From Lachnospiraceae bacterium AM48-27BH (GTDB lineage: Bacteria; Bacillota; Clostridia; Lachnospirales; Lachnospiraceae), in contig QUFC01000001.1 in the NCBI GenBank assembly GCA_003478355.1, positions 253,132 to 317,131 of the forward strand: a stretch of 64,000 nucleotides of DNA, read 5' to 3'. Made by a program: the position numbers and the translations under genes. Positions 25,605 through 36,028 of the stretch are shown here, one piece after another; within the stretch, counting starts at the first letter, position 1; each line of letters begins with the position of its first letter. A model generated the notes under the pieces. The model made no database searches. It was not told the origin of the DNA and saw only the letters and a program-made list of their open reading frames with translations.

Positions 25605-28234
25605 ATGAAAAAAATATACCAACAGACGGTAGAAGAAGTTTTGGATCGTGTAAAAAGCAGAGAATCAGGTCTTACAGATAAAGAAGTAAAAAGGTCCAGG
25701 GAAGCCTGTGGCTGGAATGAGCTGACGGAAGGAAAAAAGAAAAGCATCCTGCAGATTTTTGGTGAACAATATAAGGATTTCCTGGTACTGATCCTGATCG
25801 CATCGGCAGTTATATCCGGCATACTCGGAGATGTGGAGAGTGCAGCAGTGATCATGATCGTGATCACCATGAATGCAGTTTTGGGAACTGTACAGACGGT
25901 AAAAGCGGAACAGTCCCTGCAGAGTTTAAAAAAGCTTTCTGGTCCCCAGGCAAAAGTATTGCGCGATGGTGCAGTTGTCCTGCTTCCTGCAAGAGAACTG
26001 GTTGTTGGTGATGTGATCCTCTTAGAGGCAGGCGATATGATCCCGGCAGATGGAAGGCTGATCGAAAATGCAAGCCTGAAGGTGGATGAGAGTGCTCTTA
26101 CCGGGGAAAGCCTTGCTGTTGAGAAAAACATAGATCCAATTTTAGAGGAAGCAGCGCTGGGAGATCGTTCTAATATGATGTTCTCCGGCAGTTTTGTGAC
26201 ATATGGACACGGCAGAGTGGTTGTAACAGACATCGGAATGCAGACTGAGGTTGGAAAGATCGCGGGACTTTTAAAAACGACTTCAGAAAAACAGACGCCA
26301 CTTCAGGTAAGTCTGGAAGAATTCGGAAAGAAGCTGTCGATTTTGATCCTGGTCTTCTGTGGTATTTTGTTTGCGGTCAATGTGTTTCGTGGTGAGAAGA
26401 TCAGCAGTGCATTTATGTTTGCGGTAGCCCTTGCGGTTGCAGCGATTCCAGAAGCATTAAGCTCGATTGTTACCATTGTTCTTTCCTTTGGAACACAGAA
26501 GATGGCAAAAGAGCATGCGATCATCCGGAAACTTCAGGCTGTGGAAGGTCTTGGAAGTGTTTCGGTTATTTGCTCGGATAAAACAGGAACATTGACACAG
26601 AATAAAATGACAGTAGAAGATTATTATATTGATGGGAAACGGATTGCGGCAGCTGCAGTTGATGTCTCAGATCCGGCCCAAAGCTGCCTCTTATATGATA
26701 GTATTTTGTGCAATGATTCTACCAATGAAAATGGGATGGAGATTGGAGATCCAACGGAAACGGCACTGATCAATCTGGGAAAGCGATATGGGGTCGAGGC
26801 TGCAGAGGTAAGAAGCTTTCCCCTAGAAAAGGAGAAATCCCATTTGACAGCGACCGGAAAATGATGTCAACACTTCACCGGATCGATGGCGAGAATCGAA
26901 TGATCGTAAAAGGTGCGATCGACTGTCTGATGGCACGGACAGAATGGATTTGGACCAGTGCCGGAGTTCGGGAGCTAACGGAGAAGGACAAGGAGATCAT
27001 CTGGAAGCAGAATCAGGATTTTTCAATGGAAGGACTCCGGGTACTGGCGTTTGCCTACCGGGATATTCCGGATAAGCATATATTAACGGCAGAGGATGAG
27101 AACCATCTCGTATTCCTTGGACTGATTGCGATGATGGATCCGCCGAGAGAAGAATCAAAGGCGGCAGTTGCAGAATGTATAAAGGCAGGAATCCGGCCAG
27201 TTATGATTACAGGAGATCATAAAATCACGGCAGCTGCGATAGCGAAGCGAATCGGTATTCTCCATGATCTGTCGGAAGCCTGTGAAGGTGCTGATATTGA
27301 AAAGATGAGTGATGATCAGCTGAAGGAATTTGTTCCCCACATTTCCGTATATGCGAGAGTTTCACCGGAGCATAAGATCCGTATTGTCCGTGCATGGCAG
27401 CAGAGAGGGAAAATTGTGGCAATGACCGGTGATGGAGTGAATGATGCTCCAGCATTAAAGCAGGCAGACATAGGTGTTGCAATGGGAGTGACTGGAACCG
27501 AGGTTGCCAAGGATGCCGCAGCTATGGTGCTCACAGATGATAACTTTGCAACGATTGTAAAAGCAGTGGAAAATGGACGAAATCTATATCAGAACATTAA
27601 GAATGCGATCCAGTTTCTTTTATCTGGAAATTTTGGAGCAATTCTTACGGTTCTTTGTGCATCGGTTTTGGGGCTTCCGGTCCCATTTGCACCGGTACAT
27701 CTGCTGTTTATTAATCTTTTGACGGACAGTCTTCCGGCCATTGCGCTGGGAATGGAACCACATCATGGGGAAGTGATGAAAGAAAAACCAAGATCTGCTG
27801 ACGAATCAATACTGACCAGAAATTTTCTTAGCAAGATCGGTTTGGAAGGTCTGGTGATTGGCACAATGACGATGATCGGATTTATGACGGGATACCACCA
27901 GGACGGTGCGCTGCTTGGAAGCACATATGCGTTTGGAACGCTTTGCCTGGCACGCCTGTTCCATGGATTCAACTGCAAATCAGATCATCCGGTGATCTTG
28001 ACAAAGCAGTTTTTGAACAATCCATGGCTTCTGAGCGCATTTGCACTTGGGGCAGCATTCATTACGGCAGTACTGACGCTTCCGGGACTTCATCATGTGT
28101 TTAAAGTGGAGACTCTGGATCTTGTACAGCTTGGTTTTGTATATCTGTATGCATTTGCCAGTATGCTGGTCATCCAATTACTGAAATGGATCCGTATAAA
28201 GTTGAGAAAAGGTGGGAAAAATAGTGGATTTTAG
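25605..28234 (+). CDS. P-type cation-transporting ATPase, Ca2+/Mn2+ type (frame broken by one base)
   Basis: P2-type ATPase of about 876 residues. N-terminal cation ATPase domain, actuator loop with TGES, membrane helix 4 with PEAL, phosphorylation site DKTGTLT, hinge GDGVNDAP, and helix 6 FINLLTDSLPAIALGMEP. Family members pump Ca2+ or Mn2+ out of the cytoplasm; the upstream yybP-ykoY riboswitch points to manganese. The frame breaks at 26839-26841: one extra C (AATCCCATT to AATCCCCATT) gives KSPFDSDRKMMSTLHR, the usual nucleotide-domain sequence. Start after AAAGGAGG. Overlaps the next gene. Confidence 0.94.
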
Positions 28235-29363
28235 CAACATGTCTATGAAAAAACTTCGGGAACTGATCGTGTTTACAGCACTTCTTGTGGTGGCTCTGTG
28301 GAAGCTTGATGTTGTGCTCGATGTGATCAGAACGATATGGAACATCGTATTTCCGTTTGCACTTGGCGGGGCGATTGCATTTGTGATCAATGTGCCCATG
28401 AGCTTTCTGGAGAAGAAGCTGTTTGATAAGAGCAAAAAAGGCAATAAGACGGGCAGAAAACTGGCAAGACCGGTCAGTCTCATTCTTACTGTGGTGTTAT
28501 TGTTTGGTGTGATCGCCTTAGTGATGCTTGGCGTGATCCCACAGCTGACACGGACCATGGGAAGTCTGATGCTGAGTATTGCTGATTTTATTCCGGAGCT
28601 GCAGAACTGGGTCCGGGAGTTTTCTCATAATAATCAGGAGATAATGCAGCTGGTAAACCAGCTGCAGTTTGATCCTGATCAGGCAATCAAGTGGGGAATC
28701 GGTATTCTGGGAAATGGTGCAGGAAACATGATGAATACAACGGTATCTGCAGTGGGATCGATTGTGAATGGATTAACAACCTTTTTTATCGCCTTTTCGT
28801 TTGCCTGCTATATCCTTTTTGAGAAAGAAAAACTGCAGCAGCAGATGAAAAAAGTAGTTTTTGCATTTGTGCCAGGACAAAAAGCAGATGCTTTTCTGAA
28901 GATCTGTTCCCTGACCTACCGGACATTTGCAAGCTTTCTTACCGGACAGTGCCTGGAAGCAGTGATACTTGGAAGCATGTTTGTCATCACATTAAGTCTC
29001 TTACGCATGCCATATGCGCTTTTGATCGGAGTGCTGATTGCATTTACTGCTTTAGTTCCGATCTTCGGAGCTTTCATCGGATGTGGGATGGGCTGTTTTT
29101 TGATCTTTATGGTAAGCCCAAGGCAGGCAATTTTATTTATCATTGTATTTTTACTTTTGCAGCAGATCGAGGGTAATCTGATCTATCCACATGTGGTTGG
29201 AGGCTCCGTAGGTCTTCCGTCCATCTGGGTGCTTGCAGCGGTAACCATTGGTGGAAATCTGATGGGGATCGTAGGAATGCTTGTATTTATCCCTATGGTA
29301 TCTGTATTTTATACAATATTCCGGGAAGTCGTATATCTGCGTTTGAAAAAGCGGCACTTGTGA
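28224..29363 (+). CDS. AI-2E family (PerM-like) permease
   Basis: About 379 residues with eight hydrophobic helices and the central soluble segment typical of the AI-2E/UPF0118 family (motifs ALVPIFGAFIGCGMG and QQIEGNLIYPHVVGGSVGLP near the C terminus). Some homologues export autoinducer 2, others act as Na+/H+ antiporters; substrate cannot be told here. GTG start at 28224 after AAGGTGG, overlapping the ATPase stop; an earlier GTG at 28212 is possible. Coupled to the ATPase gene, so likely under the same riboswitch. Confidence 0.88.
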   Translation: MDFSNMSMKKLRELIVFTALLVVALWKLDVVLDVIRTIWNIVFPFALGGAIAFVINVPMSFLEKKLFDKSKKGNKTGRKLARPVSLILTVVLLFGVIALVMLGVIPQLTRTMGSLMLSIADFIPELQNWVREFSHNNQEIMQLVNQLQFDPDQAIKWGIGILGNGAGNMMNTTVSAVGSIVNGLTTFFIAFSFACYILFEKEKLQQQMKKVVFAFVPGQKADAFLKICSLTYRTFASFLTGQCLEAVILGSMFVITLSLLRMPYALLIGVLIAFTALVPIFGAFIGCGMGCFLIFMVSPRQAILFIIVFLLLQQIEGNLIYPHVVGGSVGLPSIWVLAAVTIGGNLMGIVGMLVFIPMVSVFYTIFREVVYLRLKKRHL

Positions 29364-29389
29364 TTTTTTCTGGCAGATGATAAAATAGT

Positions 29390-29522
29390 GTTACTGTTCA
29401 CGCGTTGCGCAAACAGCAACGGATTTTGCCGATGCTTCGCATTCTAAATCGGCAAAATCTGTTACCATCACCGTATCATACGGCATTTTCAGTTCAGAAA
29501 ATGCCTACCCGTGTACAGTAAC
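29390..29522. repeat. 133-bp element with GTTACTGT / ACAGTAAC ends
   Basis: Ends are inverted complements (GTTACTGTTCACG and GTGTACAGTAAC). Inside lie two further hairpins: GATTTTGCCGAT with ATCGGCAAAATC, and GGCATTTTC with GAAAATGCC. Same size and plan as the GTAACTATTCAG family but unrelated inside. Only one copy seen here. It occupies most of the 226-base gap before nth; the remainder holds a CCCATGGTTCATGGG hairpin and the nth ribosome site. Confidence 0.75.
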
Positions 29523-29589
29523 AAAATGATCCCATGGTTCATGGGTCAGAAGAAAATAGGACAGTAAAAATCGGAAGGGCGGAATTGAT

Positions 29590-30231
29590 ATGACAAAAGA
29601 GCAGCGGACGCTGGAAATCATCGATCGGTTAAAAAAAGAATATCCAGATGCCAAGTGTACTCTGGATTATAAGGAAGCATGGAAATTACTAGTCAGCGTC
29701 CGTTTAGCAGCGCAGTGTACAGATGCAAGAGTGAATGTGGTTGTTGCGGGACTGTTTGAAAAATATCCATCCGTGGAGGCTTTGGCAGCTGCAGATGTGG
29801 AAGAGATTGAGCGGATCGTCAAGCCATGCGGGTTAGGACACAGCAAAGCAAGAGATATCAGTGCCTGCATGAAAATGCTGAGGGATGAGTATGGAGGGCA
29901 GGTACCGGATGATTTTAATGCCCTGTTAAAGCTCCCGGGGGTAGGACGCAAAAGTGCCAATCTGATCATGGGTGACGTCTTTGGAAAGCCGGCGATCGTA
30001 ACGGATACCCATTGTATCCGCCTGGTGAACCGGATGGGGCTGGTAGATGGGATCAAAGAGCCTAAGAAGGTAGAAATGGCTTTGTGGAAGCTGGTTCCAC
30101 CAGAGGAAGGAAGCGATTTCTGTCATCGCCTGGTGATGCATGGAAGAGAGATCTGTACAGCCAGAACCCATCCATATTGCGAACGGTGCTGCCTTTCCGA
30201 TATTTGCATGAAAGCAGGCGTAGAAACGTAA
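29590..30231 (+). CDS. nth: Endonuclease III (DNA glycosylase/AP lyase)
   Basis: Removes oxidised pyrimidines and cuts the resulting abasic site. Helix-hairpin-helix with the catalytic Lys in LLKLPGVGRKSANL, catalytic Asp in VTDTHCIRLVNRMG, and a C-terminal 4Fe-4S loop with spacing C-x6-C-x2-C-x5-C (ICTARTHPYCERCCLSDIC). 213 residues, normal. ATG after GAAGGGCGG. Intact, 66 bases before sbcD. Confidence 0.96.
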   Translation: MTKEQRTLEIIDRLKKEYPDAKCTLDYKEAWKLLVSVRLAAQCTDARVNVVVAGLFEKYPSVEALAAADVEEIERIVKPCGLGHSKARDISACMKMLRDEYGGQVPDDFNALLKLPGVGRKSANLIMGDVFGKPAIVTDTHCIRLVNRMGLVDGIKEPKKVEMALWKLVPPEEGSDFCHRLVMHGREICTARTHPYCERCCLSDICMKAGVET

Positions 30232-30297
30232 GCGCATAATCCAGATTATGAGCCAGGCTGTCTGTAAGCCTGTCAGGAACAGATGGGAGAATACCGA

Positions 30298-31518
30298 ATG
30301 AAATTGATTCATTTATCAGATCTGCATCTTGGAAAACGGGTCAATGAGTTTTCCATGCTGGAAGATCAGGCATTTATTTTGAAACAGATTTTAGAGATTG
30401 CCGACCGGGAAAAGCCGGATGGTGTGCTGCTGGCTGGAGATCTCTATGATAAACCGGTTCCGCCTGCAGAGGCGGTTGGTCTTCTGGACTGGTTTTTAAC
30501 AGAATTATCTGTGCGGAAGATTGCTGTATTTGCGATCAGCGGTAATCACGACAGCGCAGAACGTATCGCCTTTGGTTCCCGGCTGATGGGAGACAGAGGC
30601 GTTTTCCTTTCTCCGGTCTACGATGGGACAGTGGAGAAGGTGGAAATGCAGGATGAATACGGAACTGTGTGTGTATATCTGCTGCCATTTTTGAAACCGG
30701 CAGTGGTGCGGGGAGTATGGAAACACAAGTCAGATGGGGAGTCAGAGGCGGAATATGGAGAAGATGCGGAATATGGAGAAGATGCGGAACATGGAGAAGA
30801 TACAGCTGTGGATCAGATCCGTACATACGATGATGCACTTCGAAGAGCTGTATCCAGTATCCAGTTAGATCTTTCTAAGCGCAATCTTCTGGTTTCCCAC
30901 CAGTTTGTGACTGGTGCCAGCCGATGTGAGTCAGAGGAGATCTTTGTAGGTGGTCTGGATCAAATCGACGCATCGATCTTTGACGATTTTGATTATGTGG
31001 CGCTGGGGCATATCCACAGTCCTCAGCATGTTGGCAGGGAAACGGTCCGTTATTGTGGAACGCCTCTGAAATATTCTTTTTCCGAGGCTGGACAGGAGAA
31101 ATCAGTTACAGTAGTGGAACTGAAAGAAAAAGGAGATGTTTCTATTTCCACAATCCCATTACGTCCATTGCGGGATCTGCGTAAGATCAAAGGAACTTAT
31201 CTGGAAGTGACTTCCAGGGACTTCTATGCCCAAACCAACACCAGCGATTATCTTCAGATCACTTTGACAGATGAAGAGGATATTCTGGATGGGCTTCAAA
31301 AACTGCGGATCATTTATCCAAATCTGATGCAGCTGGAGTACGATAATCAAAGAACCAGGGAAAATCAGGAGATTTTGCAGGTTCAGGCCATGGAAGAAAA
31401 AAGTGAACTGGAATTATTTGAAGAATTTTACCAGCTGCAGAATAATCAGCCTATGAGTGAAGAACAAAAAGAATTTACCAGCAGGCTGATTCAGAAATTA
31501 AAGGAGGAAGGCCAATGA
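30298..31518 (+). CDS. sbcD: Exonuclease subunit SbcD
   Basis: Mre11-like nuclease of the SbcCD hairpin- and end-processing complex. Metallophosphoesterase motifs are clear: HLSDLHLGKR, LAGDLYDKP, ISGNHDSAER and LGHIHSPQ. Start at ATG 30298 after GGGAGA, giving about 406 residues. A striking acidic insert of three 18-base repeats (30751-30804; AEYGED twice then AEHGED) sits between the nuclease core blocks and probably forms a flexible surface loop. Stop overlaps the sbcC start by four bases. Confidence 0.96.
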   Translation: MKLIHLSDLHLGKRVNEFSMLEDQAFILKQILEIADREKPDGVLLAGDLYDKPVPPAEAVGLLDWFLTELSVRKIAVFAISGNHDSAERIAFGSRLMGDRGVFLSPVYDGTVEKVEMQDEYGTVCVYLLPFLKPAVVRGVWKHKSDGESEAEYGEDAEYGEDAEHGEDTAVDQIRTYDDALRRAVSSIQLDLSKRNLLVSHQFVTGASRCESEEIFVGGLDQIDASIFDDFDYVALGHIHSPQHVGRETVRYCGTPLKYSFSEAGQEKSVTVVELKEKGDVSISTIPLRPLRDLRKIKGTYLEVTSRDFYAQTNTSDYLQITLTDEEDILDGLQKLRIIYPNLMQLEYDNQRTRENQEILQVQAMEEKSELELFEEFYQLQNNQPMSEEQKEFTSRLIQKLKEEGQ

Positions 31519-34300
31519 AACCTTTAAAACTGGTGATGAGTGCGTTTGGTCCCTATGCAGGCAGAGTGGAGATTCCCTTTGAGGCATTTGGCGGCGTGGG
31601 GCTTTATCTGATCACAGGAGATACAGGAGCTGGTAAAACCACGATTTTTGATGCGATTACTTTTGCGCTTTTTGGGGAAGCCAGTGGCCAGGTGCGGGAA
31701 TCCGGGATGTTTCGGAGCCAGTATGCACAGCCCAAAACACCGACTTTTGTGGAACTGACCTTTCTGTATCATGGAAAGCCATATAAAATCACCAGAAATC
31801 CAGAATATATAAGACCAAAGGAACGGGGAGAGGGCATGACCGTTCAGAAGGCAGATGCAGTATTGGAGTTTCCGGACGAGAGACCTCCGGTAACAAAAGC
31901 CAGTGAAGTGACTCGTGCAGTGGAACAGCTGATCGGCCTGGATTATCGTCAGTTTACGCAGATTGCCATGATCGCACAGGGAGATTTCCAGAAACTCCTT
32001 CTGGCGGGAACGGTTCAGCGGGCGGAGATTTTCCGACAGATTTTTCATACAGGCATTTATCAGCAGATCCAGTACCGGTTAAAGGATGAGGTCAGAGGAT
32101 GCTGGAAGGAATATGAGGAGAGCCTTCGAAGCATCGACCAGCATCTTGGCGGAGTCATTCTGGTGAATGCTTCGGCTCAGGAAACGGAATGGCAGGAACT
32201 GAGAAAAGAAGGATTTTGCGGAAAGATCGAGCAGAGTCTGGAATTATTGGGCCAGATGCTGAAGTCACAGCAGACAGACAGTCAGTGTCTTCAGAAGCAA
32301 CAGGAACAGGTGGAAACACAACTGGAAGAAACCAATCAGCTGTTAGGAAAAATCAGTCAGCACCAGGCGATTGCCGAGAAGCTGAGAGAACAGTCAGCCC
32401 AGTTAAAGACCTTAAAGGATACACTTCCGGTGCTGGAGCAGGAAGAGAAACGGGCAGCCGAAGCAGGCTTACAGAGAGCTGCATTAGAAGAACAGGTTCA
32501 AAAACAAAAGAGGCTGCTGGAGTTAATTCATAAATTGCAGGAAATCATCAAACAATTAAAACAGACAGAACAAGACAAACAACAACAGGATCAGATCTGT
32601 CTGGATGGTGAGTCAAAACGGCAGGAGGCAAGGGAATGGCTGAAACGCGCCAGGGCAGAGCAGGAGGCGGTCAAGGATGCGGGACAGCAGCTGGAAATAT
32701 GCAGAAATCATCTGGAGCAGCTGCAGAAGCAATCAGAAGAACAGAAACATCACCAGGAAGCGATTGAAGCATGGAAAAAGCAGCTGGAAACAATTCAGGG
32801 AAAATATCAGGAAGCAGCAAAGAAGCGGGATCGGCTTCGAGAAGAATATCAGCAGCTGGAGCAGGTATTTCTGGATGCCCAGGCGGGACTTCTGGCAAAG
32901 AAACTGGAAGAAGGAAAGGCATGTCCGGTCTGTGGTTCCATCCATCACCCTCACCTGGCTTCGTATGAGGGGCGGATTCCTGAAAAACGGGAATTAGACC
33001 AGAAGAGGGATGAGATGACCAGAAGGGCAGAAGAAACTCAGAAATTTAGTGGAGATGCCGGTCATATCAGAGAGCTGATTGCCGGAGAAGAAAAATTGCT
33101 TCTGACCGCAGAGAATGTACAGAAGCTGCTGGAAGAGCAGGATAAACTCCGGCAGCAGGTATTACAGGCATCCCACAGTCTGGAGCGGAAAAAGAAGCTG
33201 GATCAGCAGATTCCATATATTGAACAGAGGACAGAGCAGCTGGAACAGAATATGGCACAGGCTAGAGAGGATGCGGTACGGCTGCAGACCAGGATTGAGG
33301 AACTGTCGAAAAGAGTAGAGGAACAGACGGAGGAAGCACGGGAAATCGCAAAAGCCTATGGAATTGCCAATATTGCCAGTATGGAAGAAACGCTTCTTAC
33401 CGGCCAGATAAAAGAACATGAGAGGCAGATCGGAAATCTGGAGAAGCAGATTGCTGATGCCGGAAAGAAGAGGGATTCTTATAACCGGCGGGAGGCAGCA
33501 CTTTTGGCAGCGGTAGAGACATTGACGATCCAGCTCAAGAATATAGAAAAAGAACAGCAGCTGCCAGATGAAACCGGATCAGATCCAGAAGAGGTGATCC
33601 GTGGAAAAAAAGCAGTGCTGATGCAGGAAAAACAAAGGATTTCTGACCAGTATCAGGAGGTTTACGCTGCTGTGTCAAGGAATCGATCGATCATCCAGGC
33701 GGTAGAGAAGCGCAAAGAGGATATGATCCGCGCGGAAAAGAAATATGTCTGGGTGAAAGCATTGTCAGATACAGCAGGAGGAACTTTGAACCAGAAGCAG
33801 AAGGTGGAACTGGAGACTTACATCCAGATGACTTATTTTGACCGGATTTTAAGAAGGGCCAATCTCCGTCTTCTGACGATGTCTGGTGGCCAGTATGAGT
33901 TAAAGCGGCAGGAGACCTCTGGAAATAAAAGAGAAAAAGCCGGTCTGGATCTCAATGTGATCGATCATTACAATGGAACCGAGAGAAGTGTCAAGACACT
34001 TTCAGGTGGTGAAAGCTTTCAGGCATCCCTGTCCCTGGCGCTGGGACTTTCAGATGAAATCCAGTCCATGGCAGGAGGAATCCGGCTGGATGCCATGTTT
34101 GTAGATGAAGGTTTTGGATCTCTGGATGAAGACGCCTTGAATCAGGCGGTCAACGCATTGCATGGACTGACAGAGGGCAGACGCCTGGTAGGGATCATTC
34201 CCATGTTTCTGAACTGAAAGACCGGATCGAGAAAAAGATTGTAGTTACCAAGGAACGAAACAGGGAAGAAATTGGCAGCAGGGTTGAAGTGATCACGTAA
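31515..34300 (+). CDS. sbcC: Exonuclease subunit SbcC (C terminus frameshifted)
   Basis: Rad50-like SMC ATPase partner of SbcD. Walker A GDTGAGKTTIFDAI, Q-loop region, very long Gln/Glu-rich coiled coils, zinc-hook CPVCG around residue 475 (KACPVCGSIHHPHL), signature LSGGESFQASLSLALGLSD and Walker B MFVDEGFGSLDE. The frame ends at 34217 with an out-of-family tail. One extra T at 34198-34199 (ATTCCC to ATTTCCC) gives GIISHVSELKDRIEKKIVV, the normal end, with a stop at 34300. Full product about 928 residues. Confidence 0.95.
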
Positions 34301-34454
34301 AAGAAAAGAACAAGAAGGGAAGAACGGCTGTTATCTTCAGAATTGTTAGGAAAACTTAAATAGTATTGAAGAAAATCCTGTGGTAAAATGAGGAAAAGGT
34401 GATTGTGAAAGTATGGAACAGTTACTGGGAAAGGATACAGGAGGGATTTTGCGG

Positions 34455-35767
34455 ATGAAGAAAAAGAAAAACCCGGTCCGATGGCTTTTTTGCCGGTTCC
34501 TGCTCTGTCTTGTATTACTGACAGGATTTTTTGTGGCAGTCGATTGGCAGAAAAATGGAATGGATCCGAAAGTCTGGCGGCAGAAGGTGTGGATTCCATT
34601 GTCCGTTCCGGCCCGGGATATTTCGGGGAAGATGGAGAACTTCACGGTGTATGGATTTCTTATCTGACCTGGAACAGTCTTCCAAAAGAAGAACAGGCAT
34701 TTCAGGCTGCTGTAGATCAGATGTTTGATCATTGTAAAAGCTGGGGAATGAACGCGGTATTTGTCCATGTCCGCTCCCACGGTGATGCCATGTATCCATC
34801 TGATTATGCGCCATGGTCCAAATTTGCATCGGGAATCCAGGGGAAAAGTCCAGGCTATGACCCTCTTTCTTATATGATCCAGTCGGCCAGGGCCAGAGGG
34901 CTGAAGTTTCATGCATGGTTTAATCCGTACCGGATCACCGGCTACCAGATGACCTGGGATGAAGTATCCGCAGACAGTCCGGCGAAAAAATGGCTGACAG
35001 ATGGTGACACTTCCAATGACCGGAACGTGCTGCAGCAGGATGGTTCCTGGTATTACAATCCATCATCGGAAGCAGTGAAACAGATGGTGGTTGGCTGTGT
35101 GACAGAGGTTTTAAAAAAATATGATGTGGATGGCATCCATTTCGATGATTATTTTTATCCAGGTGTAGATGACAGTCTGGAAAGCCGGTGGTTTGATTAT
35201 CCGGAATACCAGAAATCTGGAAGCACAAAAACAGCTGCCCAGTGGCGGAGAGATCAGGTCAGTGATCTGGTGGCGCGTGTATACCGGGCGGTAAAGGCAG
35301 AGAAACCATCGGTGACCTTTGGAATCAGTCCACAGGGATATTTTGGAAATCTACGGAGCGATACCAAGCTGTTTACGGATATTGACCGCTGGCTGACTCA
35401 GGATGGTTATGTGGATTATATCATGCCGCAGTTATATTGGGGCTTTGAGGCAAAAACCAGCGATGGGAAAAAGGCAGCTTTTACATTTCAGGAGAACTTA
35501 AATGCGTGGACCAGTCTTGTGAAAAAGGGTCATGCAAGATTGTATCTGGGTCTTGCCATGTATCGGGCGGGAACGGATGTGAAGGACTATAACGAGGTTT
35601 CCGAGTGGCTGACCCATGAGGATATCATCAGTCGTCAGGTTCTTGCTGGAAGAGCGGGAGGTGTGGTATCCGGATATTGTTTCTATAGTTATGAATCATT
35701 TTTGGAACAGGCCGCCCGGCAAGAGAAAAGCCATCTTCTGCCATTATTGAAAAATAATGATAGATGA
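34455..35767 (+). CDS. Family 10 glycosylhydrolase-like (GHL10/DUF187) exported protein (frame broken)
   Basis: About 437 residues: an N-terminal Lys-rich start and membrane anchor (FCRFLLCLVLLTGFFVAV), then a TIM-barrel domain with GVWISYLTWNSL, GMNAVFVHVRSHGDAMY, HAWFNPYRI, VDGIHFDDYFYP and YVDYIMPQLYWGF. This is the GHL10/DUF187 pattern. Some members cut peptidoglycan glycan strands or other polysaccharides; substrate here unknown. The N-terminal frame and the rest meet near 34569-34571; one extra A (GAAAGTC to GAAAAGTC) joins DPK to SLAAEGVDSIV. Start at MKKKKN, after AGGAGGG. Confidence 0.88.
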
Positions 35768-35786
35768 GGGTAATTTGTACATAAAA

Positions 35787-35919
35787 GTAGCTATTCAGTA
35801 GGTCTGCGCACATGCTGCGCTGACCGTAAGAACACATAGGCTAGAAAGCAAAAATCCCATCAGCGAAGCTGATCTAGAATGGATTTTTGCTCGTAACTAT
35901 GAAGGTACTGAATAGTTAC
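35787..35919 (+). repeat. Intergenic repeat, full copy D (133 bp)
   Basis: GTAGCTATTCAG at the left (one mismatch in the inverted end) and CTGAATAGTTAC at the right. The interior is nearly identical to copies A and C, including the GCAAAAATCC / GGATTTTTGC hairpin. Same orientation as the other copies. Confidence 0.92.
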
Positions 35920-36028
35920 GCATAAAATTAGTGAACAGTTATGGTGGAAAAATAAAATGGAATGAGTTATAATCATTCCCATGATGAAAATTGTGTCGTT
36001 ATCTGAAGACGACGGAATGGAGATTAAG

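Noticed and set aside
26861..28234. A stand-alone half ATPase
   Set aside because: It is the C-terminal half of the P-type ATPase, joined by adding one C near 26840.
34413..34667. A separate 84-residue membrane protein ahead of the GHL10 gene
   Set aside because: Its N-terminal part is the missing signal anchor of the GHL10 protein; the tail after residue about 54 is a shifted frame.
7991..35919. The 132-bp repeats as a CRISPR array
   Set aside because: Copies are kilobases apart, too long, and without regular spacers.
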